Below, in pieces: positions 36,012-46,738 of a stretch of DNA of 64,000 nt; within the stretch, counting starts at the first letter, position 1, and every line of letters starts with the position of its first letter. The notes beneath the pieces are model-generated. The model had not been told where the DNA came from. It made no database searches and saw only the letters and a program-made list of their open reading frames with translations. A program made the position numbers and the translations under genes. The DNA is from Chloroflexota bacterium (GTDB lineage: Bacteria > Chloroflexota > UBA11872): contig JAPOWQ010000049.1 of the NCBI GenBank assembly GCA_026707585.1, forward strand, positions 89,845 to 153,844, written 5' to 3'.

Positions 36012-36482
36012 ATGGCCGCGGTATCCGAGGGCGTGCAAGCGCCTGATTTTCAACTGTCGTCCACGCAAGACGAACCATTCTCGCTACTCGCTCGGCGAGG
36101 TCGCGCCAACCTGGTCCTCTTGTTCCTCGACAACGCATCTGGTGGCACTGACACCGAAGTCGCCTCCTCGTTTCGCGATGCCAGCGACATTTTTCGCTCG
36201 GTACGGAGCACGGTCATCGGGATCGCCAAGGCTGAACTGGCTGAACTCAAGGAATTTCAGGCGGCGAATTCTCTGGCCTTTGAGCTCCTGAGCGACGACG
36301 GATCCGTGGCCGCGGATTATGGCGTTCGTGTGCGGCAAGGCTTCGGCCCGTTCTCGCGTGAGCGCTTTCGCCGCAGCACATTCCTGGTGGATCGCACCGG
36401 TGTCGTCCGCCGCATCTTCCGCGACGTGGATGCGAGGGAGCACGTCAACGAAGTCCTCGCCGCACTCGACGAGGGTCTCTAG
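36012..36482 (+). CDS. Peroxiredoxin-like protein without cysteine
   Basis: A 156-residue thioredoxin-fold protein matching the BCP/PrxQ family in length and layout (QAPDFQLSSTQDEPFSLL; RGRANLVLLFLDNASGG; STFLVDRTGVVRRIFRDV). The peroxidatic site, normally T-x-x-C-T-x-E, reads SGGTDTE here, and the whole protein contains no cysteine. It therefore cannot act as a thiol peroxidase in the usual way. A GGAG sequence lies before the ATG. A 6-bp GC hairpin (36491-36508) follows the stop, without a T tract. It sits between purA and the pyr leader. Confidence 0.87.
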   Translation: MAAVSEGVQAPDFQLSSTQDEPFSLLARRGRANLVLLFLDNASGGTDTEVASSFRDASDIFRSVRSTVIGIAKAELAELKEFQAANSLAFELLSDDGSVAADYGVRVRQGFGPFSRERFRRSTFLVDRTGVVRRIFRDVDAREHVNEVLAALDEGL

Positions 36483-36539
36483 GCCACTCTCGCCGCGCGG
36501 TAGCGGCGTCTAACGCAAGCCCTGGCGGCAGCCATTCGC

Positions 36540-36545
36540 TATAAT
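36540..36545 (+). promoter_or_regulatory. Likely -10 element of the pyr operon
   Basis: A perfect TATAAT lies about six bases before the PyrR-type hairpin. No good -35 or extended -10 element is present, so the promoter may be weak, activator dependent or served by a different sigma factor. If it is used, transcription would begin at about 36552, inside the first arm of the hairpin. Confidence 0.5.
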
Positions 36546-36550
36546 CTCGC

Positions 36551-36586
36551 CAGCCTTTAATCCAGTCCAGCGAGGCGGAAAGGCTG
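36551..36586 (+). promoter_or_regulatory. PyrR-binding RNA hairpin (pyr leader)
   Basis: CAGCCTTT (36551-36558) and AAAGGCTG (36579-36586) form an 8-bp stem. It encloses a loop with TCCAG and GCGAGGCGG, matching the known PyrR binding-loop pattern (conserved UCCAG and GAGG blocks). The downstream gene is pyrR and an intrinsic terminator follows, as in known PyrR attenuators. UMP/UTP-bound PyrR would stabilise this hairpin and favour termination. An alternative pairing, CCAGTC (36562-36567) with GACTGG (36605-36610), would open it. A further small hairpin lies at 36593-36604. Confidence 0.82.
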
Positions 36587-36616
36587 CATCCTGCGGCGTG
36601 CCGCGACTGGCGGACT

Positions 36617-36643
36617 AAGGGCCTTCCGGGCCCTTTCTTTTTT
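36617..36643 (+). terminator. Intrinsic terminator of the pyr leader (attenuator)
   Basis: AAGGGCC (36617-36623) pairs with GGCCCTT (36629-36635) around TTCCG, followed by TCTTTTTT (36636-36643). It lies between the PyrR hairpin and the pyrR start, so it should decide whether the operon is read. Confidence 0.88.
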
Positions 36644-36667
36644 GCCCGGTACGCCATGGGAGGCAAC

Positions 36668-37243
36668 GTGGCGGCGAACGGTGGCGCCGGCCGCTTGGTC
36701 ATGTCGGCTGACGACTTGCGTCGGACGCTGACCCGCATCGCGCACGAAATCGTCGAGCGCAACCGCGGCGCCACCAACCTCGTGTTCGTGGGCGTCCCGC
36801 GCCCTGGACCAATCCTGGCCCGGCGTCTCGCCGAAGCCGTGGCAACGTTCGAAGAAGTGAACGTGCCCACCGGCGCCGTCGATATTTCGCTCTACCGCGA
36901 CGACCTCGTCAGCCGGGCCACCACGCCGGCCATGCACCCAACCGACATCCCAGTGGACGTCACCAACCGCGACGTCGTCCTCGTGGACGACGTCCTCCAC
37001 ACTGGTCGCTCCGCCCGCGCCGCGCTGGACGCGCTCACTGACTTTGGGCGACCGAGCAGCATTCAACTGGCCGTTGTCGTGGACCGTGGACACCGCGAAC
37101 TGCCCATTCGCGCCGACTACGCCGGTAAAAACATCCCCACCGCTCTCTACGAGAACGTGGAAGTCCGGTTAGAGGAATTGGACGGCGAAGACTCGGTGCG
37201 GGTCGTTGCCAGGCCGGAGGTTGCCAATGCCGCTGCATCGTAG
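36668..37243 (+). CDS. pyrR: Bifunctional PyrR: pyr attenuation regulator and uracil phosphoribosyltransferase
   Basis: A type I phosphoribosyltransferase-fold RNA-binding regulator of about 191 residues. The PRPP-binding motif is VVLVDDVLHTGRSARAAL. Other family segments are MSADDLRRTLTRIAHEIVER, VGVPRPGPILARRLAE and VDISLYRDDL. It should bind the leader hairpin upstream of its own gene when UMP/UTP is high. I prefer the GTG with GGGAGG four bases upstream; an in-frame ATG at 36656 (four codons earlier) has no ribosome site and is the alternative. Its last 17 bases overlap pyrB. Confidence 0.95.
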   Translation: MAANGGAGRLVMSADDLRRTLTRIAHEIVERNRGATNLVFVGVPRPGPILARRLAEAVATFEEVNVPTGAVDISLYRDDLVSRATTPAMHPTDIPVDVTNRDVVLVDDVLHTGRSARAALDALTDFGRPSSIQLAVVVDRGHRELPIRADYAGKNIPTALYENVEVRLEELDGEDSVRVVARPEVANAAAS

Positions 37244-38165
37244 GCACCTGATCGACGTTGCCGACTTTTCGCGCGATGAGTTCGATACGGTCCTTGACAC
37301 CGCCGTATCCATGCGCCAAGTGCTTGACCGGCCCATCCGACGCGTTCCAACCCTGCGCGGCAAGTCGATTGTCAACATGTTCTTCGAGCCCAGCACGCGC
37401 ACCCGCGTGTCGTTCGAGCTGGCCGGCAAGTCATTGAGCGCGGACGTCGTCAACGTCGCCGCTTCCGGCAGCAGCGTGGAGAAGGGCGAATCGCTGGTCG
37501 ACACATTCCACACCATCCAGGCGCTCGGTGCCGACATGGTCATCATTCGTCATGCTTGCGCGGGCGTGCCGGACCTGGCCGCCCGCCATCTGGACTGCGG
37601 CGTGGTCAACGCCGGCGACGGCCTGCGCGGCCACCCCAGCCAGGCGCTGCTGGACCTCTTTACCGTGCGCGAGCACGCCGGCGACCTGGAAGGGCTGAAA
37701 ATGGTCATCGTGGGCGACATGCTTCACAGCCGGGTCGCCCGCTCCGACATCTGGGCCTTCGCCCGCATGGGCGCACACGTCTATCTCAGCGGCCCACCCA
37801 CCGTGCTGCCGCCCGACTTTGGCAACCTGCTCAACGGCGACGGCATGGTGCGCGTGGAATACGACCTGGATCGCGCCATCGAGGGTGCCGACGTGGTCAT
37901 GGCCCTGCGCATCCAGAAGGAACGCATGGCCGGCGGCTTGCTGCCCGATCTGCGCGAGTACGCTCGGCGCTGGGGAATCAACCCCGCCCGCCTCCGCCGC
38001 GCTGACCGGCAGGTCCTGCTCATGCACCCCGGACCCATGAATCAGGGCATCGAAATCTCGTCCGACGTCGCCTATGGCGAGCAGTCGGTGATTACCGAAC
38101 AGGTCACCAACGGGGTGGCGGTCCGCATGGCCATCCTCTATCTCCTGCTGACGGGAGCGCACTGA
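37227..38165 (+). CDS. pyrB: Aspartate carbamoyltransferase catalytic subunit
   Basis: A 312-residue enzyme joining carbamoyl phosphate and aspartate. The carbamoyl phosphate site is FFEPSTRTRVSFE. Also seen are DMVIIRHACAGVPD (H-x-x-x-G), NAGDGLRGHPSQALLDLFT, and the C-terminal VLLMHPGPMNQG with Gln replacing the usual Arg of HPGPMNRG. A GGAGG site precedes the ATG, and the start lies inside the end of pyrR. No pyrI regulatory subunit is present, which fits control through PyrR. Confidence 0.97.
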   Translation: MPLHRRHLIDVADFSRDEFDTVLDTAVSMRQVLDRPIRRVPTLRGKSIVNMFFEPSTRTRVSFELAGKSLSADVVNVAASGSSVEKGESLVDTFHTIQALGADMVIIRHACAGVPDLAARHLDCGVVNAGDGLRGHPSQALLDLFTVREHAGDLEGLKMVIVGDMLHSRVARSDIWAFARMGAHVYLSGPPTVLPPDFGNLLNGDGMVRVEYDLDRAIEGADVVMALRIQKERMAGGLLPDLREYARRWGINPARLRRADRQVLLMHPGPMNQGIEISSDVAYGEQSVITEQVTNGVAVRMAILYLLLTGAH

Positions 38166-38782
38166 TGAGCCCCTATTCCGCCGCACCGCCGCGCGAGATT
38201 CTTGCCGGCGTCTACCAGTGGACCGTCGCGTGGCATCGCTACACCCTGGAGTCTTACCTCGTCGACACGGACGACGGCGTAATCGCCATCGATCCGCAGG
38301 ACCTGTCGCCCACCGCCCTCCAGGGCGTCCTGTCGCGGGTTCGTCACGTCGTTCTCACCAACCATTTCCACGAGCGGGCCGCCGCGATCTGGCGGCACCG
38401 ATTCGACGCCCCGGTCTGGGCGCCCAGCGGCGACGTGGGCGACCTGGAGACGCTGACCCCCGATCACGTCTACTCGGCCGAGACCGAGCTGCCCGGTGGC
38501 CTGCAAGCGATCGGGCTGGGCGGCATCAGTGCCGGCGAACATGCGCTCTTTACCAGCGAGAACCGCGGCGTGCTCTTCGTCGGCGATGCGCTCGGAACCA
38601 CCAGCTACTGGACGCACGGCGAGGGTGAGCTCGGCGCACATCCGCGCATGCGCCCGCCGGCGCCGCTACAAAAGCTTCTCGACCTCGACTTCACCAGCAT
38701 CGCCGTCGGCCACGGCGAACCGATCCTCGACCAGGCCAAGGTCGCCCTGGCCGCCTACTTGGAGTCCGCCGGTGGCCGCTGA
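38165..38782 (+). CDS. MBL-like protein embedded in the pyr operon
   Basis: A 205-residue protein with metallo-beta-lactamase-like layout: VYQWTVAWHRYTLESYLVD near the N-terminus, VVLTNHFHERAAAIW at the metal-motif position, then GVLFVGDALGTTSYW and SIAVGHGEPILDQAKVAL. Two histidines (H-F-H), a late Asp and a late His are kept, but the D-H pair of H-x-H-x-D-H is absent, so the metal site is incomplete. It overlaps the pyrB stop by one base (TGATG), and its own end overlaps pyrC by 11 bases, so it is fully integrated in the operon. Its job in pyrimidine synthesis is unknown. Confidence 0.82.
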   Translation: MSPYSAAPPREILAGVYQWTVAWHRYTLESYLVDTDDGVIAIDPQDLSPTALQGVLSRVRHVVLTNHFHERAAAIWRHRFDAPVWAPSGDVGDLETLTPDHVYSAETELPGGLQAIGLGGISAGEHALFTSENRGVLFVGDALGTTSYWTHGEGELGAHPRMRPPAPLQKLLDLDFTSIAVGHGEPILDQAKVALAAYLESAGGR

Positions 38783-40130
38783 CGGGCCTCTAGTCATTCG
38801 CGGTGGACGCGTAATCGACCAGTCGCAGCGCCTCGACCGAGTGGCTGATGTAGTGATCGAAGACGGCCATGTGGCCGCCATCGATCCCCCCGACGGCCAG
38901 CTCCCGCTAGGCGATCCGACCGTGGTCGATGCGCGTGGTTTGGTTGTCGCGCCCGGCTTCGTCGACATCCACGCCCACCTCCGCGTGCCCGGGTTCGAGT
39001 ACAAGGAGGATCTGGCCAGCGGAACTCGTGCGGCCGCGGCCGGCGGCTTCACCACCGTCTGCGCCATGCCCAACACCAATCCGGTCATCGACTCGCGCAG
39101 TGTCGTCGAGTACGTCCTTGAGCAGGCCGCGGCCGATGCGGTCGTCCGCGTCCACGTCCTGGCCGCCATCAGCATTGGCCAGGCGGGCGAGCAGTTGGTG
39201 GAAATGGGTGACTTGAGCGACGCCGGGGCCATCGGCTTCACGGACGACGGAATCCCGGTCGCGAGCTCCAAGCTCATGCGTCATGCCCTGGAATACGCCG
39301 CGCAACTGGGGCGACCTATCAGCAACCATGCCGAGGACCGCGCGCTGACCGCCGGCACCGCCATGCACGAAGGCCGAACGTCCATGCGACTCGGTCTTCC
39401 CGGCACCCCACGCCAGGCCGAGGAAATCATGCTGGCGCGCGATCTGCTCCTCGCCGAACTGACTGGTGGGCGCTACCACTGCATCCACGTCACCTCGGGC
39501 GGCTCGGTCGATTTCATCCGTCGCGCCAAGGACCGAGGCGCCAACGTCACCGCCGAAGTATCGCCGCACCATCTGACGCTCACTGACGACCTGGTGGCTG
39601 GTCGCACCGAGCCCGTGAGCGCCGCGCTGCCCCCCTACGACGCCAACACCAAGGTCGCGCCGCCGCTTCGCGAACAACGTGACTGCGACGCGCTGCTTGA
39701 GGCGCTCCGCGACGGAACGATCGACTGCATCGCAACCGACCACGCCCCACACGCCCTGCACGACAAGGACCTGGAATTCGCTAACGCCGCCGTGGGCTTT
39801 ACCGGTCTGGAGACTGCCTTGCCGCTGGTTCTGACCCTGGTCCACGACGGCCGCCTTGACCTGGGTGAAGCCGTGCGCTGCCTCACCATCGAACCGGCTC
39901 GCTGCTACGACCTCCCCGGCGGAACGCTTCAGCCCGGCCAGCCAGCCGACGTCACGATCTTCGATCCAGGCGAGGAGTTTGTCGTCGAACCGTCGCGTCT
40001 GCTCTCAAAAGGCAAGAACACGCCGCTCGCCGGCTTGCCGATGCAGGGAGTGGTGCATCACACATTCGTGGACGGCGTGCAGGTCTTCAACCGCGCGTCA
40101 CTGGAGCCGGTAGGCGCGCGTGCCGGCTAG
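38772..40130 (+). CDS. pyrC: Dihydroorotase, class I
   Basis: A 452-residue amidohydrolase closing carbamoyl aspartate to dihydroorotate. The metal site is visible as VDIHAHLRVPGFEYKEDLAS, and the late Asp/His as CIATDHAPHALHDKDLEF. Other class I hallmarks are GFTTVCAMPNTNPVIDS, EVSPHHLTLTDD and KVAPPLRE. I use a GTG start (VAADGPLVIRGGRVID) that overlaps the upstream MBL-like gene. Longer in-frame codons belong to that gene read in another frame. Its 3' end overlaps carA by 11 bases. Confidence 0.96.
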   Translation: MAADGPLVIRGGRVIDQSQRLDRVADVVIEDGHVAAIDPPDGQLPLGDPTVVDARGLVVAPGFVDIHAHLRVPGFEYKEDLASGTRAAAAGGFTTVCAMPNTNPVIDSRSVVEYVLEQAAADAVVRVHVLAAISIGQAGEQLVEMGDLSDAGAIGFTDDGIPVASSKLMRHALEYAAQLGRPISNHAEDRALTAGTAMHEGRTSMRLGLPGTPRQAEEIMLARDLLLAELTGGRYHCIHVTSGGSVDFIRRAKDRGANVTAEVSPHHLTLTDDLVAGRTEPVSAALPPYDANTKVAPPLREQRDCDALLEALRDGTIDCIATDHAPHALHDKDLEFANAAVGFTGLETALPLVLTLVHDGRLDLGEAVRCLTIEPARCYDLPGGTLQPGQPADVTIFDPGEEFVVEPSRLLSKGKNTPLAGLPMQGVVHHTFVDGVQVFNRASLEPVGARAG

Positions 40131-41319
40131 CGACTACGCCGTCCTCGCGCTCGAGACCGGCGACACGTTCTTCGGCTTCGCCTTCGGCGCGGAGGCGCCC
40201 GGCGCTGGCGAAGTCGTCTTCAACACCAGCATGACCGGCTACCAGGAAATCTCCACCGACGCCTCGTACCGCGGACAAATCGTCGTCATGACCTATCCGC
40301 TCATCGACAACTACGGGGTCAACCCCGACGACGTGGAGTCTCGCCGCCCCTGGATTTCCGGGTTAGCCGTTCGCGAACTGGCCCCCACCCACAGTAACTG
40401 GCGCCAGCAGAGCGACATGCACGCATTCCTGGCCCGGCATGGAATCCCGGGCATCCAGGGCATTGATACCCGCGCCCTCACGCGCACGCTGCGAATCAAG
40501 GGCCACAAACGCGGCGTGCTGCGTCGCGCCCCGGCGAGCGTCGCCAATGGAATGGACCCCTTTACCTGGATCCGTGGCCGGGCGCCCACCGCCAGGGCCT
40601 GGGCGGCCGAGCGGGTACAGGCGGCCAAGTGCGTGCTCCCCTACAGCGAGCAGCGCTACGTGGCGGAGGTCACCACCCCCGACCGCCAGGTGGCTGGCCC
40701 CGTGCGCTGGGCGCCCTGGCCCACGCCGCCGCAACGAGCCGGCTCACCACGCATCGCCCTGCTGGACGTTGGAGTCAAGACCAACATCGTGCGCTCGCTC
40801 GTCAGCCGCGGCTGCCATGTGGATGTGCTGCCATACGGGGCCAGCGCGCACGATGTGGAGGCCATCGAACCCGACGGCGTCGTCGTCTGCAACGGACCCG
40901 GCGACCCTGAGCAGGCCGATCGGGCCATAGAGACAGTCCGCGACCTGATCGGCCGCCTACCGCTGATGGGCGTCTGCCTGGGCCACCAGATTCTCGGCCT
41001 GGCAATCGGAGCCACCACCAGCCGCCTGCCCTACGGCCACCGCGGCGCCAACCAGCCCATCAAGGATCTGGATACGGGCCGCGCCCACATCACCTCACAG
41101 AATCACGGATTCCAGGTGGACGCCGCCTCGATTCCTCCGAGCAGCGGCTTCCGGGTCAGTCACGTCAACCTCAACGACGGGTCGGTCGAAGGCCTGGCGC
41201 ACGACTCCCTCCCGGTCTTCTCGGTCCAATACCACCCGGAGGCCAGTCCCGGCCCACAGGACAACCAGTACCTCTTCGACCGCTTCCTCGACCTCGTCGA
41301 CGACAACCGCCGTTCATGA
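40120..41319 (+). CDS. carA: Carbamoyl-phosphate synthase small (glutaminase) subunit
   Basis: A 399-residue amidotransferase supplying ammonia to CarB. The N-terminal family domain shows ALETGDTFFGFAFGAEAPGA, VVFNTSMTGYQEISTDASYR and YPLIDNYGVNPDD. The C-terminal class I glutaminase has the catalytic Cys in GVCLGHQILGLAIGA and the His/Glu in VQYHPEASPGPQDN. It starts at GTG inside the end of pyrC. The gap to carB is 27 bases. Confidence 0.97.
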   Translation: MPASDYAVLALETGDTFFGFAFGAEAPGAGEVVFNTSMTGYQEISTDASYRGQIVVMTYPLIDNYGVNPDDVESRRPWISGLAVRELAPTHSNWRQQSDMHAFLARHGIPGIQGIDTRALTRTLRIKGHKRGVLRRAPASVANGMDPFTWIRGRAPTARAWAAERVQAAKCVLPYSEQRYVAEVTTPDRQVAGPVRWAPWPTPPQRAGSPRIALLDVGVKTNIVRSLVSRGCHVDVLPYGASAHDVEAIEPDGVVVCNGPGDPEQADRAIETVRDLIGRLPLMGVCLGHQILGLAIGATTSRLPYGHRGANQPIKDLDTGRAHITSQNHGFQVDAASIPPSSGFRVSHVNLNDGSVEGLAHDSLPVFSVQYHPEASPGPQDNQYLFDRFLDLVDDNRRS

Positions 41320-41346
41320 AGCGGCCCAATCTATTCGCCCCGCCCC

Positions 41347-44558
<3,212 letters not shown>

Positions 44559-44562
<4 letters not shown>

Positions 44563-45395
44563 CGCGGCGGATCGAGTCCGCCCGCGTCCTGCGCAACACG
44601 CGTATCACCGAACGGCTCTGGTGGTGCGAATACAAAGCGCCCCTCATCGCCGCCAGCGCCCGCCCCGGCCAGTTCGCGCACGTCCTTTGCAGTGCCCCCG
44701 ATCAGCTCGACCCGCTCCTACGTCGGCCGCTCAGCTTCAGCCGCATCGAACCCGACCGCGGACGCGTCGCCTTCCTGATCGACATCGTCGGCCGCGGCAC
44801 GGCCTGGCTGGTGGATCAGCCAGTCGGGACCGAGATCGACATGCTGGGACCTCTGGGCGGGAGCTTTACCTTTCAGCCCGAGGGCGGACAGGCGCTCATG
44901 GTCGGCGGCGGCATCGGCCTGGCCCCCCTCATCGCGCTCACCGATCTCGCCCCGGCTCAAGGAGTGCAGGTGCGCTTGCTGGCCGGCGGACGCGACGCCC
45001 ACCAGCTAACCCCGCCCGAATGGCTCCACGCCAACGTCGAGTATCACTTCGCCACCGATGACGGCGCCCTCGGCCATCACGGCTTCGTCACTGACTTGGT
45101 CCCGGACCACTTCGCCTGGTGCGACCAGGTATTTGTCTGCGGTCCAACGCCCATGATGCGCGCCATGGCCGAACTCACCGACGAGCTAGCGGCTACCCAC
45201 GGCCCACGCCCCGCCTTCACCTCGCTTGAGGCCCGCATGGGCTGCGCCATGGGCGTCTGCTACTCCTGCGTCGTCCAAACCACCACCGGTCCCCAACGCG
45301 TCTGCCACGATGGCCCAGTCTTTCCCCAGTCTGCCCTCACCTGGACCTGGGATCATGTCCCCACGACACAACCCAACGTTCTTAGCTGCGGGTGA
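44559..45395 (+). CDS. pyrK: Dihydroorotate dehydrogenase B electron-transfer subunit
   Basis: A 278-residue flavoprotein that passes electrons from dihydroorotate dehydrogenase to NAD. The FAD-binding beta barrel has [11 protein letters not shown], the NAD domain has [20 protein letters not shown] and [17 protein letters not shown], and the C-terminal 2Fe-2S site is [13 protein letters not shown], closed by VCHDGPVF. Its ATG overlaps the carB stop (ATGA). The usual catalytic partner PyrD is not next to it in this window. Confidence 0.93.
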
Positions 45396-45952
45396 GTGAG
45401 TTGCTGCCTCCACCTCCGTTATTTCTGTTTCCGCTGTAGCTCGCAGACGCAGGCCACACCGGGACCAAATCTCACCTATCGAACGGAATCGTCCACTTCC
45501 GAACGAACTCTCACGCTGCTACGTACGATTTATCTTCCGTGCGACGCAAATTAGCACTGACCGTCTTCGACGGGAATCTTGACGCTCGCCTAAGTCGCTG
45601 GCCGAGTTTCAAGACGAAACTCACACAAAAGACTCGCGGCGGGCGCTGCGATGGTGAGACTTCAAAGCCCATTGCGGCGCACGCGCACCGGTAGCGTTGA
45701 GAGTTGCACGGACGTCGACAGCACGTCCAGTCGCTGAGTCCTCGGTGCGCAATGTGCGGCAATCGGGCTTCATATGACTCGTTTGGATGTGTTGACTCGG
45801 ATACGCGCAGCAAGTGAAGGCTCGCGGTTGCCCACGACGTTCGACAGTTAGCGCCATTGTCGCAAACGTGATGTCTCAGTTGCACTTCACATAGTGATGT
45901 AGCAAACTAATGCGGTGTACAAGCCTTCGCGTCGTCAGTAGGAGGACGATTG
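45396..45952. other. Stretch without a convincing gene
   Basis: This 557-base segment looks lower in GC than its neighbours by eye. Its open frames read like random peptide (Cys/Ser/Arg-rich, no family pattern). A TTGCAC at 45881 could be a -35 for the gene that follows, but no good -10 is placed correctly. I see no tRNA, no clear hairpin with a T tract and no repeat. It probably holds the promoter of the next small gene. Confidence 0.5.
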
Positions 45953-46216
45953 ATGAAGCTTAAGGAAGTCGTGTCAGGTAGCGAATGGGCAAGCCGCCCG
46001 CAGCGCATGCGGCGCGTAAGCCCGGAAATCAGGGAAATCGTTCGCGCAGCCGGACGCAGCAAGGCCGGCGAGTGGACGGTCGTCAGCCTGACCGATGACG
46101 AAAAGAAGCGGCAGCCAACGCTGCGCGGCCGGATTCAGGCGGCCGCTGTTCAGGCTGGATTCAAAGTGAAGTTTGAAATGCGCAACGGCGATCTGGGAGT
46201 CCAGAAGGAAGGCTAG
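45953..46216 (+). CDS. Uncharacterised small basic protein
   Basis: An 87-residue protein I do not recognise. It begins MKLKEVVSGSEWASRPQRMR and ends VKFEMRNGDLGVQKEG. The middle (RGRIQAAAVQAGFKVKFEMR) looks like a helix followed by a strand, and the protein is rich in Lys and Arg. A strong GGAGG lies seven bases before the ATG (a TTG three bases earlier is less likely). It stands alone between the pyr operon and convergent genes, with a strong hairpin just after its stop. Nucleic-acid binding is possible but not shown. Confidence 0.7.
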   Translation: MKLKEVVSGSEWASRPQRMRRVSPEIREIVRAAGRSKAGEWTVVSLTDDEKKRQPTLRGRIQAAAVQAGFKVKFEMRNGDLGVQKEG

Positions 46217-46233
46217 TCGCCTGAGCTGGACGG

Positions 46234-46260
46234 AAAGGCCGCGCCCATGGCGCGGCCTTT
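46234..46260. terminator. 12-bp hairpin between convergent genes
   Basis: AAAGGCCGCGCC (46234-46245) pairs perfectly with GGCGCGGCCTTT (46249-46260) around CAT, followed on the + strand by CGCTTTAGG. It lies 17 bases after the small protein gene and 31 bases before the end of the opposing gene, so it may stop transcription from both sides, although the T tract is broken. Confidence 0.75.
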
Positions 46261-46291
46261 CGCTTTAGGCTCGAATAATCGATGGAACGCT

Positions 46292-46738
46292 TCAGGCATC
46301 TCGCCAGAGTTTTCCCATGGCCCGCACGCGTGCAAGCCGCGACTCGTCAAACGCGGGCAATTCAAAACCGAGCGGCTGCGGCGGTCCGTCGATGCCGAGA
46401 GATGCCTGCACGTCAGGCCTCGTGTAGTACGCGTTGTAGGTCTGCTTCACAAGCTCGGAAAACGCCTCCGGATCGTCGTTCTCTACCTGTCGAAGTATGC
46501 CCACCCGCCCCTCGGAGTCGAGTTCCGCGAACGGTGTCTCGCCGGCGGCGGCTTCGACAGCACGCAACGCGGTAAGCACGGGGCGACGCAACAGTGGTCG
46601 CTCGGCAAGGTAGGCGTCAACCGTCAAAGCCGCGCCCAGCGTCCCGGCCGCCGACAGGTCGCCGTGTGCCGGCACCAGTTCATCCTGAACCAGCGTGAGC
46701 AGCGCAAGTTCCTCCGGCGTAAGAATGCGCGCCGTCAT
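46292..46738 (-). CDS. Small subunit partner of a GMC oxidoreductase (gluconate 2-dehydrogenase subunit 3-like)
   Basis: A 148-residue helical protein beginning MTARILTPEELALLTLVQDE, then LVPAHGDLSAAGTLGA, with LDSEGRVGILRQVENDDPEA, FSELVKQTYNAYYTRPDV and a C-terminal GFELPAFDESRLARVRA. The opening and the YNAYYTRPDV block resemble the gamma subunit of membrane gluconate dehydrogenases. Its ATG overlaps the GMC stop (ATGA at 46735-46738), so the two are made together. No Tat or Sec signal is visible here, whereas classical gamma subunits carry one. Confidence 0.75.
   Translation of the reverse strand: MTARILTPEELALLTLVQDELVPAHGDLSAAGTLGAALTVDAYLAERPLLRRPVLTALRAVEAAAGETPFAELDSEGRVGILRQVENDDPEAFSELVKQTYNAYYTRPDVQASLGIDGPPQPLGFELPAFDESRLARVRAMGKLWRDA

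Noticed and set aside
45511-45885. 124-codon open frame on the - strand in the empty stretch
   Set aside because: Cys/Ser/Arg-rich, no ribosome site, no family resemblance; probably chance.
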